In this document: positions 19,565 to 29,249 of the stretch, one piece after another
How the letters are laid out: the number at the start of each line of letters is the position of its first letter
Numbering within the stretch: the first letter of the stretch is position 1
DNA from: Candidatus Heimdallarchaeota archaeon
Lineage (GTDB): Archaea > Asgardarchaeota > Heimdallarchaeia > JABLTI01
DNA length: 64,000 bases
Direction: 5' to 3'
Assembly: GCA_019058275.1 (NCBI GenBank)
Contig: JAHLVW010000062.1
Span: forward strand, 124,001-188,000
Notes under the pieces: model-generated
Seen by the model: only the letters and a program-made list of their open reading frames with translations
Databases searched by the model: none
Told to the model about the DNA's origin: nothing
Translations under genes and position numbers: made by a program

Positions 19565-22500
19565 TTGTCCAAAGAAATGCAAGAACAGGAAGCTAAAGAA
19601 TATAACTTCTCAATTCGAGAATTTCAGAAAACACAAAGTGATGCCCAACAACTAGCTGATTGTTATAATACATTTGATGACCCTGAATCTTGGCCAGGGG
19701 GTTTTGGTCATGGAGAACCTACAACTGCTGAAGAAATCTTAGAAAGTATGGAAAAACATACACCCTTATCAAAATTCGTTGCAATTTCTGATGGCAAAAT
19801 TGTTGGACATTGTGATGTATTAGAGAATGCAGCATTAAAGGATGTTTATTATGTTGGACTACTAGGTGTAGATCCAAAGTATCAAGGAAAAAAGATTGGT
19901 AAAAATCTGCTACTAAAAGCAAATGAACGTGTAATTGAGCTAGAAAAAGATGTTATAACATTGCATACATGGGGTGGAAACCTCAAAGGAGTTCCATTGT
20001 ACAAAAAAGCAGGTTATTTTTGGGCACCTGAAACTTCAGTCTATATGGAGAGCTTTATGCCTGGAATACTAAGACTTAAATTATTCAAGAGATTTTTTGA
20101 CAAGTATGATTGGTACACAACATATAAACGAACATTAAGCCTATTACCTGATGAAGAAAAAATCAGTAAGATGAATATTTACAATAATTATTTTGAAGCT
20201 GACAAGAACAACTCATTAAATGTAATGATAGACAGACATGCAAAAAAGATCTGTGGTTTTGAATTAAAATCTGAAGAAGGTTCTATAGGTGCAACTTGTC
20301 TAGTTGATAATCATATAGGTTATGTGGGCTATGGAAAAGTACTTGTAAAGTGGATTCTAAAAAATGAAACAAAACAAGAGAAACAATACGCTCTGTATAT
20401 TAACAAGACTAGTATTAATTTGGAAAAAGAACCAGAAGTAATGCATGTTTTGAAACCAGGTGAAACTAAAACAATTGAATCTTGGGCAACTTTAGAATTA
20501 GATGTTGAAACAAAATCAAATCCAAATGATGGTCATCTTCAAACAGAACAAATAATTGAAACACTAATTTCTTTTGATGATGAGGAAATAGATTTAACTG
20601 TTGGAATTATTCCTCTAGATCCTTTGGTTGTTGAAGTTTATCCAAGATATATTTCTGTAATACCTGGAGAGAAAACGAATGTTCCTCTTAGATTATGGAA
20701 TAGAACTGAAGATAAAATAAAAGGTTCAATAATAATTAATGAAATTCCAAATGTTGAATTTGAATCTAACACACTTTTACTAAACCTTGAGTCAAAGGAA
20801 AGAATTGATCTATCTATAAATTTCCAATTAAATGAAAATTATAATCATTCACTAGTATCATTAAAATTGAATATTTTCAAAGATCAAAAGAATGAAAGAA
20901 TTAAGCTCCCTGAGGAATTTATACAGATTCCTGTTATCGATTACTCAACAGGAACTAATTTAAAATGCTCTGGATATATAATTGAAAATAAAAAAGCAAT
21001 TCTTGAAAATAATACAATTAGATTAGAAATTAGTTTATCTGAATCATCAGTATTGAGAAGGATATTTGATAAAAGGGATGGAAAATTCTACTATTTTGGT
21101 ACTGCTCAACCTGATTTAGGTTTACCTTTTATGGGATATGCTAATGAATTCAAAAAGATTAAACATACAGCTGAAATTGTTAAGCAAAAGGAAAAAGTAT
21201 CTCTAATTTTAACAGCTACCTCTCTAAGAAAGAAAGGGATTAAATTACAAAGAACTTTCACAATTAAACCAAATAATGATCTAATAGAAATAATGGTAAA
21301 AATCGTTAATGAGTCTAGTGAAACTCACAAAGATATTGCTATAAGAATGTTGAGTGATGCTTGGGGTTGGGGTAGAATTGCTTTTGACTGTAAGACATAT
21401 CTTCCATTGAATAGAGGTTTAATGAAGGTCGATGATAACTTAGAATTTCATAGTAGTAGGCATTATCCAAAAGATGTTGATGAATGGAAGGAATCTTGGA
21501 TTTGTACCGAATTTGATCAAGCAAAATTATTTGGTTTTATGTGGGATAAAACATATCTAAAGAAAATTGAAGCAGGTATAGGTACTGCATCAACACTAGA
21601 ATATGATTTTGGAACACTAGAACCTGGTCAACATAAGCAGATAAAATACTTTATCTACTTTGGAAGAGGTAATTGGAAAGATTTCAGGAAATTATGGCAG
21701 GAGCAAATTGAAAAAGATAGTTCTTTAGCTTTGGATCCAATTGAAGAAACAATGACGATTCTAGATGAGTTTACAATTGAAACTGAATCATCTGTTTATG
21801 GCAAAATGAACTCCTTTAATATTCAACCAATAAACTATGATGATACATTAAATCTGATTGTGAATAACAATACATTAAGGAAAATTAAAGGGAAACTAGT
21901 AATGGAGCTGCCTAAAGGAGTTACATTTGAAGATAACACAAATATGTTCGAATCTGAGATTAATGAATTGGTAAGTGGGAAACCTTATGAAAACATATTC
22001 AAAATTTATGCAAATGAAATCTATTTTGGTAGAATTTTCTTTGTCAAATTGAGTATTGTTATAGAAGGAACATCATTCGATCTCTCATTTTTAGCTCAAA
22101 TACTCAATAAAGACTTCAAAATAAATATCCAGAAGAATGATGAAATTAACAATAAGGAACTTTATACAATAGATAACGGTAAACTACTCCTCTCTATTTC
22201 TAAAGATCATGGTGGCTCGGTTACATCCTTCAAAATTCCTACAATTTCCAAATCTGAGAATCTTCTAAGTTCATGGCCAGAAGTAAAAACTTTCATGTGG
22301 GATAGTCATTGGTTTGGAGGTATTGTACCAATAATTAGTAATCCATATTCTTGGGGTTCTATTACTCATCTTGAGGAATTCATTTCTGAGCAGATTGACA
22401 ATGGTCTAGAGAAAGGAATTAAGGTTACTTCGAAATTAAAATCAAAGGAACTTCTAGAGGGTCTGCAACTTGAAATTGATTATACAACATTACCTTTTTC

Positions 22501-22912
22501 AAATGCAATTAAAGCAACATTTAGGGTGCTAAATAACACAAAGGCTACTTTGAGATTCAGGGGAGGATTGGATGCAAATATTGCTGTTTCTGAACGAGTA
22601 ACAAACGATATTTTCTTTGAAATTAACGGAGTTTTACACAAAAGAACTTTTCAATCTCAAAAATGGATTCCTAAAATGAACAATAAATGGGTAGTTTTTG
22701 TTGATCAAGAATCAAAAATAGCGCTAGCAATCATAGGTCCTACTAAAAGGAATTTGAGATTAATTATAAGTGATGACGGTGAGTTGCTAAATTCAGCTAA
22801 TACAATAAATGAATTATTTATTCCAGCTAAAAGTAAAGTAGAATATGACGTACTCTATATTCTCTATCCATTAAATCATGAATTAATTGAACATCTCAGA
22901 GGAAGATTTTGA
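19565..22912 (+). CDS. GNAT acetyltransferase fused to a large beta-rich region
   Basis: TTG 19565 follows GAGGT at good spacing and opens 1,115 residues. Residues about 10-170 are a GNAT domain with 'L-G-V-D-P-K-Y-Q-G-K-K-I-G-K-N-L', the acetyl-CoA-binding Q-x-x-G/K-x-G/A loop. The remaining roughly 930 residues have no signal peptide or membrane helix. They look all-beta: Ig-like segments ('V-I-P-G-E-K-T-N-V-P-L-R-L') and two stretches resembling the beta-sandwich of galactose mutarotase-like or glycoside-hydrolase accessory domains ('W-G-W-G-R-I-A-F', 'W-F-G-G-I-V-P'). No glycosidase catalytic motif is recognised. The fusion suggests acetylation of a bound carbohydrate or protein; that is inference. 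Confidence 0.65.
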   Translation: MSKEMQEQEAKEYNFSIREFQKTQSDAQQLADCYNTFDDPESWPGGFGHGEPTTAEEILESMEKHTPLSKFVAISDGKIVGHCDVLENAALKDVYYVGLLGVDPKYQGKKIGKNLLLKANERVIELEKDVITLHTWGGNLKGVPLYKKAGYFWAPETSVYMESFMPGILRLKLFKRFFDKYDWYTTYKRTLSLLPDEEKISKMNIYNNYFEADKNNSLNVMIDRHAKKICGFELKSEEGSIGATCLVDNHIGYVGYGKVLVKWILKNETKQEKQYALYINKTSINLEKEPEVMHVLKPGETKTIESWATLELDVETKSNPNDGHLQTEQIIETLISFDDEEIDLTVGIIPLDPLVVEVYPRYISVIPGEKTNVPLRLWNRTEDKIKGSIIINEIPNVEFESNTLLLNLESKERIDLSINFQLNENYNHSLVSLKLNIFKDQKNERIKLPEEFIQIPVIDYSTGTNLKCSGYIIENKKAILENNTIRLEISLSESSVLRRIFDKRDGKFYYFGTAQPDLGLPFMGYANEFKKIKHTAEIVKQKEKVSLILTATSLRKKGIKLQRTFTIKPNNDLIEIMVKIVNESSETHKDIAIRMLSDAWGWGRIAFDCKTYLPLNRGLMKVDDNLEFHSSRHYPKDVDEWKESWICTEFDQAKLFGFMWDKTYLKKIEAGIGTASTLEYDFGTLEPGQHKQIKYFIYFGRGNWKDFRKLWQEQIEKDSSLALDPIEETMTILDEFTIETESSVYGKMNSFNIQPINYDDTLNLIVNNNTLRKIKGKLVMELPKGVTFEDNTNMFESEINELVSGKPYENIFKIYANEIYFGRIFFVKLSIVIEGTSFDLSFLAQILNKDFKINIQKNDEINNKELYTIDNGKLLLSISKDHGGSVTSFKIPTISKSENLLSSWPEVKTFMWDSHWFGGIVPIISNPYSWGSITHLEEFISEQIDNGLEKGIKVTSKLKSKELLEGLQLEIDYTTLPFSNAIKATFRVLNNTKATLRFRGGLDANIAVSERVTNDIFFEINGVLHKRTFQSQKWIPKMNNKWVVFVDQESKIALAIIGPTKRNLRLIISDDGELLNSANTINELFIPAKSKVEYDVLYILYPLNHELIEHLRGRF

Positions 22913-23121
22913 TTCATTTTCACTTTTATTCGTTTTTTCCGAGATGGGTTTTAAATTTTAACAGTGGAAACATCTTAAACTTTAGAATTTCAAAACCTTT
23001 AAAGATTATAAAATGAATTTTTTTCTTGTCCTGATGATAGTTTCTTAATGAGTATTTTATTGAAAGATTGTAGTTATTTTTCATTTGAATAGTAATTTAC
23101 CTAATAGGGGTGTTATAAACG

Positions 23122-24012
23122 TTAGAACCAAAAATAATTGATGCTCATTCCAGTCATGTATTAAAAATAGATTTTACATTAGATAGCAAAGCATTAATTT
23201 CTGCAGGTATGGATAATGCCATTAGAATTTGGAAAACTGAGGATTGGGAATATTACTTTGAGCTAGATGGTCATACAAAGAGTGTAAACACATTTGCCTT
23301 GAAGAGTGATGAGAATATTCTCTTCACAGGTTCAAGTGATAAAACAATAAAGATTTGGGATCTAGTTGACCGTAAAGAAATCCTAACTTTAAAGGGTCAT
23401 AAGAAACCTGTTGTATCTTTAGCAATTTCACCTGAAGGATCATTACTTGCATCTAGTTCTTATGAAGGTGATGTTCGATTATGGTGTCTTGAAACACTCG
23501 AATCTTATGCAGCATTAAAAGGACACACAAGTCATGTATCAAGCCTAAGTTTTGCTCCTGATTGCTCTTATTTAGTTTCAGGTGCATTGGATGATAGTAT
23601 GATTGTCTGGGATTTACCTTCTGGCGATTTAATTAAGAAAATAAAATCTCATAAAACATCAACCTCTTCTATTCACCATTTCGCTAAAGGTAAGAAACTT
23701 CTAACTACCGGAGCAGATCAAACGTTAAGAATCTGGAGCACTAAAGACTGGTCTGAGGAAAATAAAATCAAGTTTAAAGAACTAGGTCTTCATTCAGTAA
23801 CTCTCTCACCAAATGAGAAGTATTTCGCAATTACAAGTGATAATAAATTTCAAATCTGGTCACTAAAGAAAGTAAGTTTATTGTTAGATCAAACAATAAA
23901 GCCCAAAGGTGTTTATACTACAGCGTTCTCATCCGATGGTAAATGGTTTGCAGTTGGTTCTGCTGATAAAAAGATTAGAATTTGGGACCTTAAAGAGCTG
24001 CTAAAGTTTTAA
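23122..24012 (+). CDS. Seven-bladed WD40 beta-propeller with a non-standard start
   Basis: From ATG 23209 the protein would have only six full WD repeats and begin inside a blade. The same frame extends upstream to TAA 23116, and the added stretch supplies the missing part of blade 1 ('H-S-S-H-V-L-K-I-D-F'). AGGGGTG at 23106-23112 is placed correctly for a start at 23122, where the codon is TTA. That would be TTG, common in this window, after a single change. Blades end in I-W or L-W ('A-I-R-I-W', 'T-I-K-I-W-D', 'K-I-R-I-W-D'). The protein is cytoplasmic, probably a scaffold. A HEAT-repeat gene follows 100 bases downstream. Confidence 0.75.
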   Translation, partial: LEPKIIDAHSSHVLKIDFTLDSKALISAGMDNAIRIWKTEDWEYYFELDGHTKSVNTFALKSDENILFTGSSDKTIKIWDLVDRKEILTLKGHKKPVVSLAISPEGSLLASSSYEGDVRLWCLETLESYAALKGHTSHVSSLSFAPDCSYLVSGALDDSMIVWDLPSGDLIKKIKSHKTSTSSIHHFAKGKKLLTTGADQTLRIWSTKDWSEENKIKFKELGLHSVTLSPNEKYFAITSDNKFQIWSLKKVSLLLDQTIKPKGVYTTAFSSDGKWFAVGSADKKIRIWDLKELLKF

Positions 24013-24111
24013 TGCAAAAGTAGTCCAGTGCTGTTTTTAACTTTAATCAATAATTGATGTAAACGATAAGGTTTTTTATATTAGATATTTACAAATAGAT
24101 TGGTTTAAACA

Positions 24112-24780
24112 TTGACACAAGAGAAAATTCAAGAATTAATGAAAAATCTAGAACCAAAAAATGATAAGATAATTAGAATGCGAGCAGCAATTGCATTAAG
24201 TGATTTAGGTGAAGAAGCAAAAGAAGCTATACCTGCTCTACTTTTGACTCTTAAAGAAGATGAAAGCTCAAAAGTGCGAGAAAATGCTGCAAAAGCTCTT
24301 GGTCAAATGGGAAAAAATGTTTTTGAGGTGGCAAAAGCATTAGTAAATAGTATGCATGATGATGAAGCAGAGAGTGTACGTTTGGTAGCTGCTGAGTCTT
24401 TAGGTGAACTTGGTGATGTAGCTGTTCCTGCTCTACTAACAGTTCTTAGAAGTGAAGATAATATTGGTGTATTAGAGAAAACAATTGAAACATTAGGTAA
24501 AATTGGTTTGTGGACCAAATCAGAAGAACCTGAGTTAATTAATTCACTTGTTTCTGAAATCCTACTTGTTATTGGAAAAAACACTATAGAATCTTTACAT
24601 ATTGTAGCAGTTGAAACGATAACGAAAATGGGTGAAGCAGCTATTAAACCATTACTTAAGGTTTACAAGTCTGAAGAAAGCATAGATGTTAAAACTGTTA
24701 TAAATGTAATTTTTGAAAGATTAGCACAGCTTTTAGGATACAGAAATGGAGCTGCGCTAATTAGAATACACGATTATTGA
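24112..24780 (+). CDS. HEAT-repeat protein
   Basis: This 222-residue protein opens at TTG 24112 and is built of HEAT/PBS-lyase-like repeats: 'R-A-A-I-A-L-S-D-L-G-E-E-A', 'E-N-A-A-K-A-L-G-Q-M-G', 'L-V-A-A-E-S-L-G-E-L-G-D-V-A-V-P'. The family acts as a protein-protein scaffold or lyase subunit, but nothing here points to phycobilin chemistry. It follows a WD40 propeller in the same direction, so the two may form one complex. The C-terminal 40 residues leave the repeat pattern. Confidence 0.75.
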   Translation: MTQEKIQELMKNLEPKNDKIIRMRAAIALSDLGEEAKEAIPALLLTLKEDESSKVRENAAKALGQMGKNVFEVAKALVNSMHDDEAESVRLVAAESLGELGDVAVPALLTVLRSEDNIGVLEKTIETLGKIGLWTKSEEPELINSLVSEILLVIGKNTIESLHIVAVETITKMGEAAIKPLLKVYKSEESIDVKTVINVIFERLAQLLGYRNGAALIRIHDY

Positions 24781-25016
24781 AGATGTTTACAACAAGTTGA
24801 CTTTATTGTATAAAATCCTCTAAACCTGTTTTTGATTCAATTAATTATTTCGATGAAATCGTGAAATAATTTAATAATTAAAATACCTTTTTTTATATAA
24901 TGTCTAGCATGATATTGCTTTATTTATAGATGAAGGTAAACTAATCTACTCAGACACTGCAAAAGGATTAGAACAACTAGAATTAGCCAACAAATATCTG
25001 GGTCCAGTTTGACCTT
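24781..25016. other. Intergenic region with a possible gene remnant
   Basis: Between the convergent HEAT gene and the regulator, 24,917-25,010 (plus strand) reads as a short open stretch beginning 'D-I-A-L-F-I-D-E-G-K-L' and ending in 'N-K-Y-L-G-P-V' before TGA. There is a stop just upstream and no start or ribosome-binding site, so it looks like the tail of a lost gene. No family is recognised. An inverted repeat around 24,840-24,880 (attatttcg...cgaaataat-like) could act as a terminator for the HEAT gene. Confidence 0.25.
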
Positions 25017-26150
25017 CTAAAGTTTTGAAATGATGTTATTTACCATAAAATCATCATTCATAATCCATCTTTTATTTTTAAAGTCAAAAGCTTGATCCCA
25101 GAGATTATATATCATTGAATATCGATAGCTAGTCCAAAATATATCATGTTTCGGACAAATTGACCAAATAAAGTCAACAAGTTCACTTAGATGGGCTGGT
25201 GGTGCTTTAACAAACCAGAAGAAACCATTTTCTGATATGTAATAAACACTCTGAAATGGAAATGAAAGCAATTTTGTTTTAGGTGAATAGTCTATTACCT
25301 TTTTAGTGTGACCACTTCCTAATAAAAGATAATTTCTAAATTTCCTAGCAATTGTTTTTGAACAATAACCACGAATTATGATAGATTGATATAGATTGAA
25401 AACTTCGTAGTTCAAAAAGATCCTATAATTATCCACCGCAAATTCTTTTAGGAAATTAATTTTACGACTAATTTTTTGAGCAATACCTGGTTCTTTTTCT
25501 AGATTTAATTTCTTTATAATATCAACATTCTTTTGACGAGCATCTAGTATTATTTCGTCTAATAATTTTATATCTAATTCATCAAAATTTGAAATAATTG
25601 ATTTAACGTTATTCGATTTAGCAATAGAAGCTAGCGAAATTGCATCAAATCCTTCTCGCCAACTATTCCAATCAAATTGCCAAGTATTTCTTTGAGGATT
25701 CCAGAATTTAATAGCTGATTTCAATGTTACAGATGTCTCGAGAGTATTTCTTTTAATATAGTCATAATCAATAACTACACCTTTGTCTTTTAATTTCTCA
25801 GCTAAATCAATCAAATAAGGCAAACCATTTACTGGAGTGCGATATTGTACATATAATCCAGAAAACTTCCCAAAACATCTCGACCTATAGAGAGTGTAAG
25901 GGTGATCATCACAAATAATTTTCTCTATCTTCTCTAATGATTTTCGGGAATCAATATTATAAAAGAAATCATGAAGCTCTAAATCAAGAGCTTTTAGATT
26001 TAAGTCAGTATGTACACGTTTGTAGGCTTTCTCTATATTAGCTATTTTATCAAGTCTAATAGCAGTTCCTGAAACGCTCATATTTACACGCTTAGCAATA
26101 GAACTAACATTAGCAATCGGATTTTCTTGTAAAGCGAAGAGTATCTCCAA
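25017..26150 (-). CDS. Tandem Lrp/AsnC-like winged-helix regulator (module copy 2)
   Basis: This 377-residue paralog of the protein at 16074 has the same HTH region ('S-S-I-A-K-R-V-N-M-S-V-S-G-T'), the same second half and the shared 'K-A-P-P-A-H-L-S-E-L-V-D-F'. TTG 26150 loses the first few residues of the N-terminal helix. The frame is open further upstream ('T-L-D-S-K-D'), aligning with D-A-K-D of copy 1, but no ATG, GTG or TTG exists there. The true start may be non-canonical or damaged. It lies behind the secreted protein gene at 26220, as in copy 1. Confidence 0.65.
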   Translation of the reverse strand: MEILFALQENPIANVSSIAKRVNMSVSGTAIRLDKIANIEKAYKRVHTDLNLKALDLELHDFFYNIDSRKSLEKIEKIICDDHPYTLYRSRCFGKFSGLYVQYRTPVNGLPYLIDLAEKLKDKGVVIDYDYIKRNTLETSVTLKSAIKFWNPQRNTWQFDWNSWREGFDAISLASIAKSNNVKSIISNFDELDIKLLDEIILDARQKNVDIIKKLNLEKEPGIAQKISRKINFLKEFAVDNYRIFLNYEVFNLYQSIIIRGYCSKTIARKFRNYLLLGSGHTKKVIDYSPKTKLLSFPFQSVYYISENGFFWFVKAPPAHLSELVDFIWSICPKHDIFWTSYRYSMIYNLWDQAFDFKNKRWIMNDDFMVNNIISKL

Positions 26151-26219
26151 GTCTTTAGAGTCTAGCGTATAAATGACCCCCGGATCCTTCTTTTTTTTAA
26201 TAAAAGAAAATAAAGCTAT

Positions 26220-26720
26220 CTAATAAATAATTTCCATAGATGCTGTTGGATCGCCAGGACCTATTCCTGGAGGATCAAATTCAATTTCATCTTCTAGAAT
26301 AAGATATCCATCAATATCTTCCATGAAAAATATTCCTGTTAGAGTTGCTTTATACCAACCTGGTTCCTCTGCAGTGTTAAATGTAGTTATAATAATAGTA
26401 ATAGTTCTATCTGATTCTCTAATTGTTGCATCAAATGAAAAATGGAATATTTTATCTGATGGTAATTTAAGATTCAAATACCAATAGCTTTTCGCATAAT
26501 CTTCAATATCTAGCTTTAACTTGGCTTTAATAATGATGTCATCTTCTACATCATCATCATCAAAATCACCATAATTTGCATAGATTATTTTAAGAGTACC
26601 ATAAACACTATCATCATCATCTTTGTCTGCTTTGACATTAAGAGAAACAAAGAGCATACCAGCTAATATGGTTGCGAAAATGATAGAAAGTAAAATAGTT
26701 TTTTTAGTTTTGTTTTTCAT
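26220..26720 (-). CDS. Small secreted acidic protein (module copy 2)
   Basis: This 166-residue protein has a signal peptide (K-N-K-T-K-K then a long hydrophobic core, probable cleavage after V-K-A). The mature part is very acidic, with 'Y-G-D-F-D-D-D-D-V-E-D-D' and 'I-I-I-T-T-F-N-T-A', matching copy 1 at 15534. It ends in 'F-D-P-P-G-I-G-P-G-D-P'. AGGTGGAGAT upstream of the ATG at 26720 is a good ribosome-binding site. Not recognised as a known family. The Asp clusters suggest calcium binding (inference). Confidence 0.7.
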   Translation of the reverse strand: MKNKTKKTILLSIIFATILAGMLFVSLNVKADKDDDDSVYGTLKIIYANYGDFDDDDVEDDIIIKAKLKLDIEDYAKSYWYLNLKLPSDKIFHFSFDATIRESDRTITIIITTFNTAEEPGWYKATLTGIFFMEDIDGYLILEDEIEFDPPGIGPGDPTASMEIIY

Positions 26721-26931
26721 TTTATATCTCCACCTATCTGGAGTTTAGTCCACCTAGACTAATGGTTTTTGTCGGTAATTATAGATTTGTTAGTTATAAG
26801 TATTTCTTATTTAAAAAAAATGTTCAAAAAAAAAGCAAAAAATGAAATAAATAACGACAATAAAAGTTCTTTTTTGGATAGTCTTATTAATTCGTTAACA
26901 ATGAATAATCATTGAGAATCGGGGATAATAA

Positions 26932-27771
26932 ATGGAAAAAATTGTACGTATACAACCATATCCACATAGAAAAGATAGAGATTACCAACCTATTTTTGAT
27001 TTTCTAAAAAAAGTGATTATAATAATTGATTCTGAATTTCAGTTTAATGATACTTTAGTTGACGAATTTAAAGATGACAAACCATATGAATATCATACAA
27101 TTATTAAGAAGTTTGGAACAAAGGAAAGCGGTATTGAGGTTATTCAAGAAGCGGTATATGAACAAGTAGCAAGTGGTATTGCTATTGACAGAGTTGTTGT
27201 AAGAGCATTTGGTTTGAAACCAGGATTGGAAGCAGAAATTAAATCTATAAGAAACCAGGAAGACTCGCTGTTTTTGGAATTGAGAATAATTGCTTCAGAA
27301 GAAGCTGTTACAACAGTCGTCTCACAATTCTACAAGAAATTTGAAAGTACACCAATATTACAAAAAAAGTTGAGAAAAGAATTACTCATTTTAAACACTT
27401 CGCTAAAAAGAAGAGCTTGGTATGCAGTAGAAATGAGAGCAAAAAGTATTTTGAAAGATTTTCCTGGTCAACCACTAGCGCTATTCGCTTTCTCAATTGC
27501 TCGTGCAGCTCAAGGTGACTTAGATGCCAGACAGGAATTAGTTAAGCAAGTATCACAGTTAAAACCCGATCAAGAAGGCATTGCTCATGATCTAAGTGAT
27601 ATACAGAGGAAGAAAGAGGATAATGAACTTGCTTTAACAGAACTTAAACAAATTATACAACCTGAACCAGATAATCATCCTGCTCATTGGATGATAGATC
27701 AAGCACAAAAAGCTTTAGAAGAAATTACAGAAGCATTACGATCTTATGAAGAAAGTATTCAATGTGAGTAA
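26932..27771 (+). CDS. Uncharacterised protein with C-terminal TPR-like helices
   Basis: This 279-residue soluble protein opens at ATG 26932 after GGGGATAATAA. The N-terminal 150 residues are alpha-beta and unrecognised ('V-V-V-R-A-F-G-L-K-P-G-L-E-A-E-I'). From about 160 on, the pattern is of paired amphipathic helices: 'R-R-A-W-Y-A-V-E-M-R-A-K-S-I-L', 'P-L-A-L-F-A-F-S-I-A-R-A'. It has no membrane segment. It lies just upstream of the longin-like gene at 27886 and in the same direction, so the two may cooperate. Confidence 0.55.
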   Translation: MEKIVRIQPYPHRKDRDYQPIFDFLKKVIIIIDSEFQFNDTLVDEFKDDKPYEYHTIIKKFGTKESGIEVIQEAVYEQVASGIAIDRVVVRAFGLKPGLEAEIKSIRNQEDSLFLELRIIASEEAVTTVVSQFYKKFESTPILQKKLRKELLILNTSLKRRAWYAVEMRAKSILKDFPGQPLALFAFSIARAAQGDLDARQELVKQVSQLKPDQEGIAHDLSDIQRKKEDNELALTELKQIIQPEPDNHPAHWMIDQAQKALEEITEALRSYEESIQCE

Positions 27772-27885
27772 TGACTGTTTTTTTTACCATCTATAAATGA
27801 TTATTAGTTAATTATAATTGTAATAGTTATAACTGAAAGTTTAATATTTCAGAAAGTGCAGTGTTAACTCTAAAAAGAAATATGG

Positions 27886-28392
27886 GTGTTAAAAATAAAA
27901 CCATTAAGCCTTTGCATATCAACTATGGGTACAAAGGGATTAGAAGTTGTTAAAGTTCATCCCAATATCCTTAATGAAAAAACTCTCAATGAAATTGCTT
28001 TGAAAAGTATGCCATTAGGTGCAAAGGAAAACGATTTTATAACTGTAACATTAGCAGACAAGAAGGTTTTTTCAGCACTTATCTTTACAGTTCCATTACA
28101 ATTAGGAAGAGATAATATTGTATCTTTAATTGCCGTTTTTGAATCAATCAATTATAATGCAGAAATTATTCAGAAAAATTTCGTTAAAATTATATCTAAT
28201 ATAAAAGAAATTTTTGATATTTCAATCGAAGTTGTTAGTAAACTACTTCATGATATTTTTGAAGGTATTAAAAGAGAGAAATTCAAGCTAAATTTACCAT
28301 CAAATATTACTATTGATCTGGATTTCTCAGGACTCGAACTAAAATCAAAGAAAGATAAGGTAAAAAATCTAACAAGTGATGTTTGGGGATAG
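27886..28392 (+). CDS. Longin-like domain protein
   Basis: This 168-residue protein opens at GTG 27886. Its first 110 residues show the strand-strand-helix order of longin folds: 'L-S-L-C-I-S-T-M-G-T-K-G-L', 'F-S-A-L-I-F-T-V-P-L', 'I-V-S-L-I-A-V-F-E-S', then a long helix ('N-F-V-K-I-I-S-N-I-K-E'). In eukaryotes this fold is found in trafficking and GTPase-regulating proteins; archaeal versions occur widely in Asgard lineages. The assignment rests on pattern only. It is flanked by TPR genes and a 7TM gene. Confidence 0.5.
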   Translation: MLKIKPLSLCISTMGTKGLEVVKVHPNILNEKTLNEIALKSMPLGAKENDFITVTLADKKVFSALIFTVPLQLGRDNIVSLIAVFESINYNAEIIQKNFVKIISNIKEIFDISIEVVSKLLHDIFEGIKREKFKLNLPSNITIDLDFSGLELKSKKDKVKNLTSDVWG

Positions 28393-28431
28393 ACCACAAA
28401 CTAAAAAAAAAAGCATTAGTATAATTATGGT

Positions 28432-29241
28432 ATGGAGATTACTATTTATACTTGGTATTTTCTATTTACTTCATTAATGATTTCATTAGCATTATTAGCA
28501 TTTATTGTAGTTTTAATTAGACATTATATTAGAACAAAATCTTTAGGTACAATACTTTTAGTACTTACATATTCATTAATTACATTCGCAGAAATCTCAA
28601 ACACTATAGGTTTATGGTATTATGTTTTCGTATAAGAGATAAGTCTAGTAAGTGGTTATTTTGAACTTAATTTCGCTTTCTTCTATGGGTTAGCATATAT
28701 ATTTCTTTACTTCTTTGCAAACAGGCATATTTTGGAGGATAATGATTTAGTTAAATCACTAACATCAGTTGGAATAACAGCTCTAGTCAGTATAACAACT
28801 GCATTAATGTTTATGGAGTTAGTAAATCAACCAACAAATCCTTTCTATTAAAATGAATTCATCATGAATGGACCAAATATTATACAATTTACACCTTCAT
28901 TGATAATAGGTTCAATCATATTTATCCCGATTTTTATTTTAGTACATTTGAGAATAATAATTTCATTAGCGAAATTAGGGAAATCAATAGAAGATAAGTT
29001 CACAAAAAGAGGAATTTATTTCATTTTATTCGCTGTTGTTAGTTTAGTTGCAGCTGCATTAGTAGCTAGTTTTTTCACATTACCTAATGTTGGCAACCAA
29101 CCAGCCATAATAACTTTGCTTCATACCTTGCGAATAATATTAGTGCTAATAGGAATCGGACTAAGTTATATCGGATGGACGATGCCAAATTGGATGAAGA
29201 AGCTACTATCAAGAACAAAAGAAGAAGAGAACATTGAATGA
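28432..29241 (+). pseudogene. Seven-helix membrane protein interrupted by two in-frame TAA codons
   Basis: ATG 28432 and the open stretch starting at 28864 are in the same frame, separated by TAA 28633-28635 and TAA 28849-28851. Read through, the 270-residue protein has seven hydrophobic helices evenly spread, for example 'S-L-A-L-L-A-F-I-V-V-L-I', 'F-F-Y-G-L-A-Y-I-F-L-Y-F-F' and 'I-I-F-I-P-I-F-I-L-V'. Helix 3-4 lies entirely between the two stops, so either product alone would be incomplete. Function unknown. Both stops fit a single-base change from a sense codon such as CAA, TTA or TCA. Confidence 0.65.
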
Positions 29242-29249
29242 TAGCAGTA

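Noticed and set aside
24112..24780. Phycobilin lyase subunit
   Set aside because: HEAT/PBS-like repeats alone are generic; no phycobiliprotein gene or archaeal context supports it.
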